Shown: positions 24,678 through 33,989 of the stretch, in pieces | Numbering within the stretch: the stretch's first letter is position 1 | How the letters are laid out: the number at the start of each line of letters is the position of its first letter | Source: Bacteroidota bacterium | Lineage (GTDB): Bacteria > Bacteroidota > Bacteroidia > B-17B0 > Aurantibacillaceae | Reading direction: 5' to 3' | Assembly: GCA_018267475.1 (NCBI GenBank) | Contig: JAFDYI010000023.1 | Location: 46,699-110,698 of the forward strand | DNA: 64,000 nucleotides | Translations under genes and position numbers: made by a program | Notes under the pieces: model-generated | Seen by the model: only the letters and a program-made list of their open reading frames with translations | Told to the model about the DNA's origin: nothing | Databases searched by the model: none

Positions 24678-25898
24678 TTATTTGATAATCATTATTTTTT
24701 TGTGAATAGGATTAGATCCTTCTGTTTGATATACTAATACGTAAAGCCCCGGCTTTTCTGGAGCGGATATTGATACGGCATTATTTCCTTCGCTATAAAA
24801 ATTTTGAGATGTATATAGTTCTGCCCCCGAAACATCATACAAAGAAAATTTTATATTTTTGGGATAGTCTAAGACAAACCGAGCGTTGATATCGTCGGCA
24901 TCATGATTATAAAAAGCAACTACATTTTCTTTTTGCTGACCTAAAGAACTAATATAATTTCCTACAGTAATAATAACGCTGTACTGTGCGTTGCCGTTAA
25001 AATCTACCTGTTTTAATCGAAAATAAGGTGTTTTTCCTAGCGCCTCATTTTCTATAAAGTAGCAACTATATTCGTTGATATGTGTGCTGTTGCCTTGCCC
25101 TTTTATCCGTTGGTATGTGTAAAAATGAATGCCATCAAAAGAATACTCTACATCAAAATAATTATTATTTAACTCTTCGGCTGTTGCCCACTTTATCAAA
25201 ACCGTTTGGTTATCTATTTGATTTGCGGTAAACGCTATTAAATTAACAGGCAGCACAATAACTCCGCAGGTAGGGTTTCCTGAAGTAAAGGTATAAGTCA
25301 ATATCTCATCGCAGCGGTTGCTTGCATAGCTTATGGTTATTTGCGCCGTAGCAGCAGGCGGAGCTTGATAGACGAGGCGCGCGTAGCCATCTGCATTAGC
25401 GCATCCGTTATTTATATCTGCTGTAGGATACGTATTGATTCCCGCAGAAACGCTATAAATACCACAGGAAGCCACTGATGTAAGGGTAGCGTATTGCGAA
25501 ATAAGGGCGCCTCCGCTACCCGATATATGTATTTCGTCGCCCCCGTCCATACCGGCATCGGCACAACTGGCCCCTCTTTTACTAAATTGGGCTTCGGCCG
25601 TATAAGTACAACCGGCTGTAATGGTAAATGTTACGGATTGCGTGTACGTTTTACAAGCCGGCGTACCAGAGCAAGTAACATTGGCCCCACCGGCACACAA
25701 AACAAGAGAAGCCGAATTGCCTGAAAAAGGACCTAATCCGTACGATGTTTCATCGCAATTATTATAACAGCCATAACCCGACGGATTGTTTGTTTGCAGG
25801 GCTGCGCAATTACTCATCATGCCCGAAACGGGAGATTGAGCCCTCATAAACAAAGAAGAAAAAACTAAAAAACAGAATATATAAACACCCTTTTTCAT
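24678..25898 (-). CDS. Secreted protein with T9SS type A-like sorting domain
   Basis: 406 residues, with a signal peptide (MKKGVYIFCFLVFSSLFMRAQ). The first ~215 residues are a Cys-rich beta domain (CYNNCDETSYG, CAGGANVTCSGTPACKTYTQ). A sequence near PVNLIAFTANQIDNQTVLIK with WATAEELNNNYFDVEYSFDG follows, the fibronectin-like spacer often seen before T9SS sorting domains. The final ~80 residues resemble the type A C-terminal domain: FSLYDVSGAELYTS, PGLYVLVYQTEG and KKIMIIK. I recognise no catalytic function. It is the first gene of a two-gene cargo operon with the Ig-repeat protein and has its own TATCTTTG promoter. Confidence 0.85.
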   Translation of the reverse strand: MKKGVYIFCFLVFSSLFMRAQSPVSGMMSNCAALQTNNPSGYGCYNNCDETSYGLGPFSGNSASLVLCAGGANVTCSGTPACKTYTQSVTFTITAGCTYTAEAQFSKRGASCADAGMDGGDEIHISGSGGALISQYATLTSVASCGIYSVSAGINTYPTADINNGCANADGYARLVYQAPPAATAQITISYASNRCDEILTYTFTSGNPTCGVIVLPVNLIAFTANQIDNQTVLIKWATAEELNNNYFDVEYSFDGIHFYTYQRIKGQGNSTHINEYSCYFIENEALGKTPYFRLKQVDFNGNAQYSVIITVGNYISSLGQQKENVVAFYNHDADDINARFVLDYPKNIKFSLYDVSGAELYTSQNFYSEGNNAVSISAPEKPGLYVLVYQTEGSNPIHKKIMIIK

Positions 25899-25958
25899 TG
25901 TATAAAACGAGGCAAATGGTTAGAACTAAAAAGCCCATAGGGTGTTCATTTGCTTATG

Positions 25959-25966
25959 CAAAGATA
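25959..25966 (-). promoter_or_regulatory. -7 element of the two-gene T9SS cargo operon
   Basis: CAAAGATA on the plus strand is TATCTTTG on the minus strand, about 60 bases before the ATG at 25898. No clear -33 TTG is visible at the right distance. Confidence 0.5.
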
Positions 25967-26064
25967 ATACAAAAAATATAATTTTATGTTAATTATGTAG
26001 AATTTAACATAAAAATAATACCGTCTTATTACAAAACCATTGCTAGGCTAAGGGCTTCGCTTTT

Positions 26065-28299
26065 TTATTTAGCGAATTTGCTCTTTAGTGCTGCCAAAGC
26101 CGATTGCATATCATTAGCGTCGTAGTTCGGTGTCTTTTTTGAGGAAGATGGCGTTGCGGCAGGTGTATTTGGGTTGCCTTTCATAGAAAGTGATATGCGA
26201 TTTCTTTTTAAATCTACCTCCAACACCGTTACCGTTACTTGCTGATGCACTTTCACAATTTTATTTGGGTCATCTACAAACGTATCGGCTAAATGCGAGA
26301 TATGTACCAAACCATCTTGATGTACGCCCACATCTACAAACGCTCCAAAATTAGTAACATTAGTAACAATACCTGGAAGTTTCATGCCTTCACGCAAATC
26401 ATTAGGACTATTAACGCCTTCGGTAAAAGAAAACAACTCAAACTCTTTCCTTGGATCGCGGCCTGGTTTTTCTAATTCGTTTACAATATCTTTTAGGGTG
26501 GGTAAACCAATGGTATCGCTTACGTAATTTGTTATTTTTATTTGCTTGCGCAATTCTTTATTGCCTAATAAATCCGATACGGTGCATTTTATATCCGTAG
26601 CCATTTGTTCTACAACCCGATAACTTTCTGGGTGTACCGCACTTTTATCTAAAGGGTTATCCGATTTATTGATGCGTAAAAAGCCGGCACATTGCTCAAA
26701 TGTTTTTTCTCCAAGCCCCGATATTTCTTTTAAATCCAACCGGTTTTTAAAAGCTCCGTGCTCGTTTCGGTAGGTTATAATATTTTGTGCTAACCTACTG
26801 TTTAAGCCCGACACATAAGTCAGCAATTCTTTGCTGGCTGTATTTAATTCCACTCCTACTGCATTTACGCAACTGCTTACCACTTCGTCTAATTTGTTTT
26901 TTAGTTTTGCTTGGTCCACATCGTGCTGATACTGCCCTACCCCGATGGATTTAGGATCTATTTTTACCAATTCGGCTAAAGGATCGGCAAGTCTTCTTCC
27001 TATAGATACAGCGCCGCGCACCGTAATATCCTTATCCGGAAACTCTTCGCGTGCTACTTCCGAAGCCGAATAAATAGAAGCCCCGCTTTCGTTTACCATA
27101 ATAACGGCAATTTCTTTAGGAAGCACATCAATAGCTCTAATAAAAGTTTCGGTTTCTCGGCCGGCGGTACCGTTCCCTATGGCAATTGCTTCTACCAGGT
27201 ATTTAGCGCAAAAAGCCAGTACTATGTTTTCGGCTTCTACTTTTTTTTGCTGAGGATAAATTACGGCATCAGCTAATAATTTGCCTTGCTTATCCAGTGC
27301 TACCACCTTACATCCGGTACGAATACCGGGATCTATAGCTAATATCGCTTTCTGCCCTAAGGGCGAGGCTAATAACAGCTCCCTGATGTTTTGAGCGAAA
27401 ACTTCAATCGCTTTTTCATCGGCCCATTCTTTTGTATGACTGCGCATTTCTGCTTCTATAGAAGGTTGCAACAGGCGACCGTAACCATCTTCAATAGCCA
27501 ATACTATTTGTTCGGAACATGTGTTTTTTGCTTTTACAAAAATTCGATGAAGCAAATCCAAGGCATCTTCTTCAGGAGGCTTAATATCTAAAAATAAAAA
27601 ATCTTCTTTTTCACCGCGGCGCATAGCCAATAAACGATGAGAGGGGCATGAAGATAGGGGCTCCTCCCACTCAAAATAATCCGAAAACTTAGCCCCATCT
27701 TCTTCTTTCCCTCGTACTACGCGGCTTTTTATTGTGGCCTTTTGTTTAAAAAGGTTTCTTGTTTGCTCACGCGCTAAGGCATTTTCACTTACTATTTCTG
27801 CTATAATATCGCGTGCGCCCTGCAAAGCATCGGCTGTAGAAGAAACTCCTTTTTCGGTGGATATATAGGCACCGGCTTCTTCTTCTAAAGAAGTATTTTG
27901 TTGTAGTAAAATAAGATGTGCCAAAGGCTCTAATCCCTTTTCTTTTGCCATAGTTGCCTTGGTGCGGCGTTTGGGCTTATAAGGCAAATACAAGTCTTCC
28001 AAGGTGCTTAGTGTTTCTGCATCTAAAATTTTTTCTTTCAAATCTTCGCTTAGCTTGCCTTGCTCTTCAATAGATTTTAAAACAAAAGTTCTGCGTTTCT
28101 CTAATTCTCTTAATCGACTAATTTCATCACGAATTTGTGCAATAGCCACTTCGTCTAAGCTGCCCGTTACCTCTTTACGGTAGCGTGCGATAAAGGGAAC
28201 CGTTCCGCCTTCATCTAACAAGCGAATGGTAGCTACTACTTGCTTTGCATCTATGTGTAGGGTATCGGCTGCTTTAAAAAAAAGGAGTGTTTCTGTCAT
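26065..28299 (-). CDS. tex: Tex-family RNA-binding transcription accessory protein
   Basis: 744 residues from ATG 28299, the normal Tex length. Domains in order are an N-terminal helical region with GGTVPFIARYRKEVTG, a YqgF/RuvC-like domain with ILAIDPGIRTGCKVVAL, and a helix-hairpin-helix pair with VSGLNSRLAQNIITYR and ISGLGEKTFEQCAGFLRI. A C-terminal S1 domain follows (LPGIVTNVTNFGAFVDVGV and LVHISHLADTFV), then a Pro/Ser/Lys-rich tail. The family binds nucleic acids and influences transcription, and the exact biochemical role is unsettled. A longer in-frame start at 28359 adds 20 atypical residues, so it was not chosen. It stands alone between cargo genes and idi. Confidence 0.95.
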   Translation of the reverse strand: MTETLLFFKAADTLHIDAKQVVATIRLLDEGGTVPFIARYRKEVTGSLDEVAIAQIRDEISRLRELEKRRTFVLKSIEEQGKLSEDLKEKILDAETLSTLEDLYLPYKPKRRTKATMAKEKGLEPLAHLILLQQNTSLEEEAGAYISTEKGVSSTADALQGARDIIAEIVSENALAREQTRNLFKQKATIKSRVVRGKEEDGAKFSDYFEWEEPLSSCPSHRLLAMRRGEKEDFLFLDIKPPEEDALDLLHRIFVKAKNTCSEQIVLAIEDGYGRLLQPSIEAEMRSHTKEWADEKAIEVFAQNIRELLLASPLGQKAILAIDPGIRTGCKVVALDKQGKLLADAVIYPQQKKVEAENIVLAFCAKYLVEAIAIGNGTAGRETETFIRAIDVLPKEIAVIMVNESGASIYSASEVAREEFPDKDITVRGAVSIGRRLADPLAELVKIDPKSIGVGQYQHDVDQAKLKNKLDEVVSSCVNAVGVELNTASKELLTYVSGLNSRLAQNIITYRNEHGAFKNRLDLKEISGLGEKTFEQCAGFLRINKSDNPLDKSAVHPESYRVVEQMATDIKCTVSDLLGNKELRKQIKITNYVSDTIGLPTLKDIVNELEKPGRDPRKEFELFSFTEGVNSPNDLREGMKLPGIVTNVTNFGAFVDVGVHQDGLVHISHLADTFVDDPNKIVKVHQQVTVTVLEVDLKRNRISLSMKGNPNTPAATPSSSKKTPNYDANDMQSALAALKSKFAK

Positions 28300-28471
28300 A
28301 AAAATATTTGTGCTAAAATAAGGAGATGTTACAAAAAATAATTTTTGTTTTTTGAACATATAGGCAACTTACGCAAAAACAACCTCTTACCTTTTCGGAG
28401 CCTTAGCTTTTAACTATTTAATGGTGCTATACAGAAGGTATGCTTCTTTTTTAGGAGTAACATTCTTCTAG

Positions 28472-28984
28472 CTATCTCTTGTTTTTTATTTTATCAAAAG
28501 CAAGAGGAAACCAAGCCGTAAATTGTGCGGGATTTTTTTTCAGTTGTTTTTCTATTTCAAAAACAGAGAGGTATTGATACGCGCTTACCTCATTTTCATT
28601 TATTAGAGGTTGTGCGTCGGTATAACCAAGAAACACGTGATCTAATTCGTGTTCGAACAAACCACTTCCTAAAGATGTTTTATATATAAAGCTAAAAGAA
28701 AAATGCAAAGGACAATTTATGCCCATTTCTTCTTGCAAGCGGCGCTGGGCTGCGTGTAGCGTCATTTCTTTAGGGCGTGGGTGGGTGCAGCAGGTATTGG
28801 TCCATAAACCGGCCGAGTGATATTTGGTATTTGCCCTTTTTTGCAGCAAATAATCCCCCTGTTTATTAAAAACAAAAACCGATATTGCCCGATGCAAATG
28901 AGGCTGAAAGTGAGCCTGCATTTTTTCCATAGAACCCAGTTCCTCATCTTTTTCATTAACCAATATAACGAACTCTGTATTCAA
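28472..28984 (-). CDS. idi: Isopentenyl-diphosphate delta-isomerase, type 1
   Basis: Nudix-fold, metal-dependent enzyme interconverting IPP and DMAPP. 170 residues, close to the bacterial type 1 length. Features: HLHRAISVFVFNKQGDYLLQ at the start of the fold and the catalytic Cys in WTNTCCTHPRP. LHAAQRRLQEEMGI is the Nudix-like helix with metal-binding Glu residues, and EHELDHVFLG carries the second catalytic Glu. Its ATG directly abuts the pyrD stop, and it closes a six-gene minus-strand run headed by a UbiA-family prenyltransferase. Together with dxr at 44956-46110 it indicates isoprenoid supply by the MEP pathway. Confidence 0.95.
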   Translation of the reverse strand: MNTEFVILVNEKDEELGSMEKMQAHFQPHLHRAISVFVFNKQGDYLLQKRANTKYHSAGLWTNTCCTHPRPKEMTLHAAQRRLQEEMGINCPLHFSFSFIYKTSLGSGLFEHELDHVFLGYTDAQPLINENEVSAYQYLSVFEIEKQLKKNPAQFTAWFPLAFDKIKNKR

Positions 28985-30019
28985 CTATGCTTTTGTTATG
29001 GCTTTATTAATGGCTTTTATAAGGGCTGGTCCCTCGTATATAAAACCGGTATATATTTGAATTAAATCTGCCCCTGCTTGTATTTTTTCAAGAGCGTCAG
29101 CAGGGCTGTGTATGCCTCCCACACCAATAATAGCTACATAAGGAGGTAAGTGTGCTCGCAAAAAACGAATAATTTCAGTACTGCGTTGTGCAAGGGGTTT
29201 GCCACTTAGTCCGCCTATGCCCATAGCTTCTACTTCTGTAGTGGGTGTTTTTAAATAACTTCGCGATGTGGTTGTGTTGGTGGCAATAAGCCCCGCTATT
29301 TTTGTTTCTACAACAATTTCTATAATATCTTTCAGTTGGGTATCGGTAAGATCGGGAGCTATTTTTAAAAAAATAGGTTTTCTATTTTCCTTTTTTTCAT
29401 TTTCTTTTTGTAAGGTATTCAGCAATTCGGTTAGCGGTTTTTTTTCTTGCAAATCTCTCAGGTTAGGGGTGTTGGGCGAGCTTACGTTTACTACAAAATA
29501 ATCTACTACATCAAATAAAGCGTGAAAACAGATAAGATAATCTTGTACGGCTTGTTCGTTGGGCGTAATTTTATTTTTCCCGATGTTCCCTCCTACTACT
29601 ACATTTTTATTTTTTCTTTTTGCTAAGCGAACTACAGCCGCATCTACGCCATCGTTATTAAACCCCATTCTGTTAATAAGAGCTTGGTCTTTAGGCAGCC
29701 TAAACAAGCGTGGTTTTTCGTTACCGGGCTGTGCTTTTGGGGTAAGCGTTCCTATCTCAATAAAACCAAATCCCATACAAGTCAACTCATCAATTAACAA
29801 CGCGTTTTTGTCTAAACCGGCAGCTAAACCCACTTTGTTGGGAAACGTAATACCCGCTACCTTTGTGCCGGTTGCTTGAGATGTATTGGAGAACCAAGCA
29901 GTTGTTGTTTTTTTTAAAAAAGAAAAACGTAAGAAAAGACGTAAAGCAAAAAAAGCTACATGATGCGCTCGCTCGGGGTTAAACAAAAACAGAATCGGTT
30001 TTATACAATTTTTATACAT
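28985..30019 (-). CDS. pyrD: Dihydroorotate dehydrogenase, class 2 (quinone-dependent)
   Basis: Membrane-associated flavoenzyme that oxidises dihydroorotate to orotate in pyrimidine synthesis, passing electrons to quinone. 344 residues. The N-terminal ~45 residues form the class 2 membrane-contact helices. [15 protein letters not shown] and [23 protein letters not shown] are the FMN and substrate regions. [16 protein letters not shown] holds the catalytic Ser, which replaces the Cys of class 1. [10 protein letters not shown] and [20 protein letters not shown] bind the FMN phosphate. It overlaps the upstream SDR gene by eight bases. In a menaquinone-making organism the acceptor would be menaquinone. 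Confidence 0.96.
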   Translation of the reverse strand: MYKNCIKPILFLFNPERAHHVAFFALRLFLRFSFLKKTTTAWFSNTSQATGTKVAGITFPNKVGLAAGLDKNALLIDELTCMGFGFIEIGTLTPKAQPGNEKPRLFRLPKDQALINRMGFNNDGVDAAVVRLAKRKNKNVVVGGNIGKNKITPNEQAVQDYLICFHALFDVVDYFVVNVSSPNTPNLRDLQEKKPLTELLNTLQKENEKKENRKPIFLKIAPDLTDTQLKDIIEIVVETKIAGLIATNTTTSRSYLKTPTTEVEAMGIGGLSGKPLAQRSTEIIRFLRAHLPPYVAIIGVGGIHSPADALEKIQAGADLIQIYTGFIYEGPALIKAINKAITKA

Positions 30020-31028
30020 GCCTTAGGTGCTCTTTATATTTTTGAGCTGCATCGTGCAGCGATTTTTTTATAGGAATAAAACTGTAGCCAAGATCTTTGC
30101 AAACTTTAGTGTTATCGTAATGCGATTGGCTGTATAATAAATAAGCCATTTCATGAGTAAGAGTTGGTTTTTTTTGAGTGATGAACGACCAAAAAGAGTC
30201 GCATATCCAAGCCAAAGTAAGAATTGTTTTTCCTACTTTGATGTTGCTTTTTCTTTTATTAAAACTTTCTTGAAGTGTATGCGTAATTTCTTTAAATGAA
30301 CAATTTTCGGCGTTTAAAATATAACGGTGGTTAAACTTTTTTTCGTTCATAAGTTGTATCATGCAATTTACCACATCACGCACGTCTATATATCCGTTTA
30401 TTCCTTCGGTATATACCGGCACTCCTCTATAGCACCTGGTAATAATTTCGGAGCTGCTTTGCCCCCAACAACCCGGCCCTATTATGGTAGATGGGTTTAC
30501 CACCACCACGTTTAGACCTTCGGCAGCACCGCGCCATGCCTCAAATTCGCCTCTGTATTTGCTAATAGCGTAAGAGGAGTTTTCGGAAGATGTTTTCCAT
30601 ACGGATAGTTCGTCAATATATTTTTTGTGTGCTTGCACTTGCAGTGTTACGATAGAACTTACATGACAGAATTTTTCAACCTGTTGCTCTAAGGCAAGGT
30701 TTACAACATGGGCTGTTCCTTCGGCATTTATGGCGTACAGTTGCTTCTTGTCTTTTTCAACTAACGAAACCATGCCCGCACAATGATACACTTCGCTAAT
30801 ACCTTCAAAAGATTCTTTCAGCGAAAAATAATCGGTAACATCGGCTTCTGCCCAATCTATAGAGGCAAACAAGGATTCTACATCTTGAGTATAAAAAGAA
30901 AATACTTGTTTTACCGCTTCTTTTTTTGCTGCATCTCTATAGAGCGCACGTACTTTTTTTTGCTGCAAAGCTAACTTTGCCAACAAATGGCTACCTAACA
31001 ATCCCGTTGCCCCTGTTACCAAAATCAT
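30012..31028 (-). CDS. NAD-dependent epimerase/dehydratase family protein (extended SDR)
   Basis: 338 residues. The N-terminus [18 protein letters not shown] is the Rossmann GxxGxxG. The catalytic YxxxK is YAISK in the context [13 protein letters not shown], with the preceding Ser region [21 protein letters not shown] near residue 230 is the typical substrate-side strand. It is closest in feel to dihydroflavonol-reductase-like or 3-beta-HSD-like extended SDRs, whose substrates range from sugars to sterol-like lipids. It stands in a run with a prenyltransferase, two membrane proteins, pyrD and idi. A lipid substrate is therefore possible, but this is inference from context. Confidence 0.85.
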   Translation of the reverse strand: MILVTGATGLLGSHLLAKLALQQKKVRALYRDAAKKEAVKQVFSFYTQDVESLFASIDWAEADVTDYFSLKESFEGISEVYHCAGMVSLVEKDKKQLYAINAEGTAHVVNLALEQQVEKFCHVSSIVTLQVQAHKKYIDELSVWKTSSENSSYAISKYRGEFEAWRGAAEGLNVVVVNPSTIIGPGCWGQSSSEIITRCYRGVPVYTEGINGYIDVRDVVNCMIQLMNEKKFNHRYILNAENCSFKEITHTLQESFNKRKSNIKVGKTILTLAWICDSFWSFITQKKPTLTHEMAYLLYSQSHYDNTKVCKDLGYSFIPIKKSLHDAAQKYKEHLRHV

Positions 31029-31030
31029 GT

Positions 31031-31648
31031 TTAAATAATTGGATAAAAAAAATAAAGAGTTGCAACAAGAAAGCCTATAAAAAAGCCGGCGTACAATTGC
31101 TTAGGGGTATGTGCCTCTAAATACAAACGAGCAGAACCAACAATACCAAAAAGAAGCAAGCATCCACAAATAGTGGTAAGCGTTTCGTTTATTGAGAAAA
31201 TTTTTTCGTAATAATAAAAAATACCTAAACAGCCTCCTATAGCTGAAGCATGAGCGCTTATTTTTATGAAAAAATTAAAAACAAAATCAACAAAAACAAT
31301 ACACAACGAAACCATAGCTATTTGCTTGAATAACAATATAGCGTGCATATTGTCAAATAAATATACTAAACCAAAATACAGCATCATCGTAGAGATATAA
31401 GGTACTATTCTTTGCTTTGCTTCTTGCATTTTAAAATCGTGTAAAAAGCCTATTTTTTTTAATATGAAAATGTTTAGCAACGGTATTATTACTGAAAAAA
31501 GAAGCGTTAAAGCCAATAAGATGTTTTTTTCTCTAAGTGGTATAAAATGGGCAACGGGCGTATTAGAAAAAGTAAAGTAAACCACTACGTAGCTTAGCAT
31601 AAAAATAGGGTGAAACACAAAAGAGATGATTTTAGCTATGATGTTCAT
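31031..31648 (-). CDS. Integral membrane protein with PAP2-like motifs
   Basis: 205 residues with about six predicted membrane helices. ISAHASAIGG near 130 and GSARLYLEAHTPKQLYAG near 170 correspond in place and spacing to motifs 2 and 3 of PAP2 lipid phosphatases (PSGH and SRxxxxxHxxxD). Motif 2 is altered, and the final Asp of motif 3 is Gln here. Motif 1 is at best partial (KMQEAKQRIVPY). The protein may be a divergent or inactive PAP2-fold member. It overlaps the preceding small membrane protein gene by 17 bases and is followed after two bases by the SDR gene. A prenyl-diphosphate or lipid substrate would suit the neighbourhood but is unproven. Confidence 0.7.
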   Translation of the reverse strand: MNIIAKIISFVFHPIFMLSYVVVYFTFSNTPVAHFIPLREKNILLALTLLFSVIIPLLNIFILKKIGFLHDFKMQEAKQRIVPYISTMMLYFGLVYLFDNMHAILLFKQIAMVSLCIVFVDFVFNFFIKISAHASAIGGCLGIFYYYEKIFSINETLTTICGCLLLFGIVGSARLYLEAHTPKQLYAGFFIGFLVATLYFFYPII

Positions 31649-31976
31649 TTTTTTTCCATTTTAAAAAATAAAAATAAGCCGTAGAAGCCAAGCCAAAAGC
31701 AAAGGGAATGCCGGCATAAAATTTATACTCTACGTGATTAAAAAATTCGCAACACATCCAATAAGCATTTGCTACAATCCAAAAAGAAATGGCGATATTT
31801 ATATACACATCATCGGTTTTTCTTGTAATGTATGTTATAAAAAAAGCGAATGATACCGTTGGCGTAATCATAATAATGCCCGGCACTTTCCATTCCATAA
31901 GCCAACAAGTATCTTTTAATAGCCACAGCACAATATGCAAATTTTCTATCTTGCGTATGGATAAATTATTTTTCAT
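31632..31976 (-). CDS. Small conserved-looking membrane protein of unknown function
   Basis: 114 residues with about four hydrophobic segments (near 13-25, 33-52, 60-75 and 85-105). The sequence is rich in Trp and has polar positions inside the membrane: LLKDTCWLMEWKVPG, ISFWIVANAYWMCCEFFNH. The charged C-terminal tail is KWKKNEHHS. I believe similar small proteins occur in other Bacteroidota, but no function is known to me. It overlaps the prenyltransferase stop by four bases (ATGA-type coupling) and the next gene by 17. It is therefore almost certainly co-translated with the prenyltransferase and a PAP2-like protein. A role in handling a prenylated lipid is a guess from context. Confidence 0.7.
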   Translation of the reverse strand: MKNNLSIRKIENLHIVLWLLKDTCWLMEWKVPGIIMITPTVSFAFFITYITRKTDDVYINIAISFWIVANAYWMCCEFFNHVEYKFYAGIPFAFGLASTAYFYFLKWKKNEHHS

Positions 31977-32842
31977 AAACTAAGCGGTAAAAAAATGTCA
32001 GCTGTTGTAAATGCAGAAAAAACAAGACTTCCAACACCATTTACCGTGCCAAAAGCTATATTTACTTTGCTAAAATCATTGGGTTTTACCAAACGGTGTT
32101 GGTATATTAAAAGCATAATAAAACAAGATGTGCCTAACCAATAAAAAAGACTAAATTTGCCATACATACCCACTACTACAAGCAAAACAGCTGTAATGGC
32201 ATGGGTGATTTCAGAAAATGTTAAGGCGGCTTTTGTGCCTAACCAAGCTGGTATCGAATTTAATTGATGTGCTCTGTCAAAATCGGCATCAGGCAGGGCG
32301 TAAATAATATCAAACCCTCCACTCCACGTAAATACAACCAGCGAAAGCAATATGGGTAATACACTAAAATACCCGGTAACCGATAAGTAAGCTCCTATAG
32401 GCGCTAAGCTTAAGCCTACTCCTAAAATTAAATGACACAAAGGGGTAAAACGCTTGGTGTAGCTGTACCCTAAAACAACCGCTAAGGCTACAGGCGATAA
32501 GTAAAAACAAATAGTGTTAATAAAATAAGTGGTAAGCACAAAAGCCAAAGACGATACCAGGGTGAGTAATAAAGCAGCCGTAGGGCTGATAACCCCTGCC
32601 GGCACCTCTCTGTTTTTAGTACGTGGGTTTAACGCGTCAAACTTTCGGTCTATATAGCGATTAAAAGCCATAGCGGCACTGCGGGCAAACACCATGCACA
32701 AAAGCATATAGATCATTTTTTTTACATCAAAAACAAATCCTTCTTTGTAAGCCAACAAAAAACCAATAAGCGCAAAAGGCATTGCAAATATGGTGTGGCT
32801 AAATTTAATGAGGGATAAGTACTGATTAAATTTTTTAAGCAT
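31973..32842 (-). CDS. mqnP: UbiA-family polyprenyltransferase, probable MqnP
   Basis: Integral membrane prenyltransferase of 289 residues with eight to nine helices. The first Asp-rich motif is FNRYIDRKFDALNPRTKNRE near residue 75. The second is YALPDADFDRAHQLNSIPAW near 190, the DxxxD pattern that binds the Mg-prenyl-diphosphate. The overall sequence follows the 4-hydroxybenzoate-type subgroup found in organisms that lack ubiquinone. With mqnB in this window, the natural assignment is the prenylation step of the futalosine menaquinone route. That assignment is inference, and MenA or other UbiA relatives cannot be excluded. An upstream in-frame start at 32917 would overlap ruvC and is not preferred. 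It heads a six-gene operon. Confidence 0.82.
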   Translation of the reverse strand: MLKKFNQYLSLIKFSHTIFAMPFALIGFLLAYKEGFVFDVKKMIYMLLCMVFARSAAMAFNRYIDRKFDALNPRTKNREVPAGVISPTAALLLTLVSSLAFVLTTYFINTICFYLSPVALAVVLGYSYTKRFTPLCHLILGVGLSLAPIGAYLSVTGYFSVLPILLSLVVFTWSGGFDIIYALPDADFDRAHQLNSIPAWLGTKAALTFSEITHAITAVLLVVVGMYGKFSLFYWLGTSCFIMLLIYQHRLVKPNDFSKVNIAFGTVNGVGSLVFSAFTTADIFLPLSL

Positions 32843-32908
32843 TTTTTTGTTTAAAAATGAGTGCGTAAAGGTAGCATTAAAGTCTAAATAAAAAGTATTT
32901 TTACCGAA

Positions 32909-33472
32909 GTGAGCCAATCAACTGATAAAATAATTTTAGGTATTGACCCCGGAACCGTAATTATGGGTTTTGGCCTTATACACATTAAGGGTAGTGAAAT
33001 GCACTTGCTGAATCTTGATGTTGTAAAACTAAAGAGCGACGACGACCACACTTTACGATTACAAAAAATTTTTGAGGCAGTAACCGGTATTGTAAAAGAA
33101 CACAAGCCCGACGAGTTTGCTATTGAAGCCCCTTTTTTTGGAAAAAACGTACAAAGCATGCTAAAATTAGGACGTGCGCAAGGGGTGGCCATGGCGGCTG
33201 CGCTTAATTTTAATATACCTATTTTTGAGTACTCCCCCAAAAAAATAAAATTAAGCATTACCGGAAATGGAAATGCTGCTAAAGAGCAAGTTGCCGCTAT
33301 GCTGCAGCAAATTTTAAAATTTACCAATACAAACACCTATTTAGATGCTACCGATGCTTTAGCAGTAGCGGTTTGCCATCACTTTCAAACAAAAAACACA
33401 CAGCACGGGGCTGCTAAATCGTATAAAAATTGGAATACTTTTTTAAATGACAATCCTAACCGAAAAGCCTAA
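32909..33472 (+). CDS. ruvC: Crossover junction endodeoxyribonuclease RuvC
   Basis: Holliday-junction resolvase acting with RuvAB in recombination. 187 residues, starting with GTG at 32909. ILGIDPGTVIMGFGLI holds the first catalytic Asp. FAIEAPFFGKNVQSMLKLGRAQGVAM has the catalytic Glu and the helix that contacts the junction. YSPKKIKLSITGNGNAAKEQVA is the DNA-contact segment, and TYLDATDALAVAVCHH carries the final Asp pair. A promoter-like TATTTTTA ends five bases before the GTG. It diverges from the prenyltransferase gene and converges with aroK, with a single base between their ends. Confidence 0.95.
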   Translation: MSQSTDKIILGIDPGTVIMGFGLIHIKGSEMHLLNLDVVKLKSDDDHTLRLQKIFEAVTGIVKEHKPDEFAIEAPFFGKNVQSMLKLGRAQGVAMAAALNFNIPIFEYSPKKIKLSITGNGNAAKEQVAAMLQQILKFTNTNTYLDATDALAVAVCHHFQTKNTQHGAAKSYKNWNTFLNDNPNRKA

Positions 33473-33473
33473 A

Positions 33474-33989
33474 CTACCGAGGTGAAATATACGCAGCTAT
33501 TTCTTCTATAATGATTGCATCGCTTTTTTTTTCGGTATTTATAGTATAATGCGCTTGCGAGTAAAAAGGCTCTCTTTTTTGTATTAGGTCTAATAATGCG
33601 TGCCTTACTTCATCTAAAGATAAATCCAAAAACAAAGGGCGTTTGTTGTTTTTTTTGATACGCTCAGCAAGAATTTCTACCGGCGTATTCAAATAAAAAA
33701 GAGTTCCTAGCGACTGTATTTGCTGCATATTATTATTAAAACAAGGGGTGCCGCCGCCCAAAGAAACTATTGTGTTGTTATTTTTTTTGCTTAACCCCAA
33801 CAGATGTTCGGTTTCTATTTTTCTAAAATGTTCTTCGCCTTTTTCTAAAAAAATTTGGGTAATGCTTTTTTGCTGGGCGTTACTAATTTGTTTATCCAAA
33901 TCGTAAAAAGAAAACGATATTTTTTTAGCTAAATTTCTTCCAATACGGCTTTTACCGCAGGCGGGCATTCCTATTAAAAATACCATCAT
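33474..33989 (-). CDS. aroK: Shikimate kinase
   Basis: Phosphorylates shikimate with ATP in aromatic amino-acid synthesis. 171 residues. The P-loop is GMPACGKSRIGRNLAKKI near residue 7. FYDLDKQI near 28 carries the shikimate-binding Asp, EEHFRKIETE near 55 the conserved Arg, and VSLGGGTPCF near 78 the glycine loop. The lid is KNNKRPLFLD near 112. Start ATG 33989 overlaps the stop of the DUF983 gene (ATGA), which implies coupling; a second ATG is the next codon. Confidence 0.95.
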   Translation of the reverse strand: MMVFLIGMPACGKSRIGRNLAKKISFSFYDLDKQISNAQQKSITQIFLEKGEEHFRKIETEHLLGLSKKNNNTIVSLGGGTPCFNNNMQQIQSLGTLFYLNTPVEILAERIKKNNKRPLFLDLSLDEVRHALLDLIQKREPFYSQAHYTINTEKKSDAIIIEEIAAYISPR

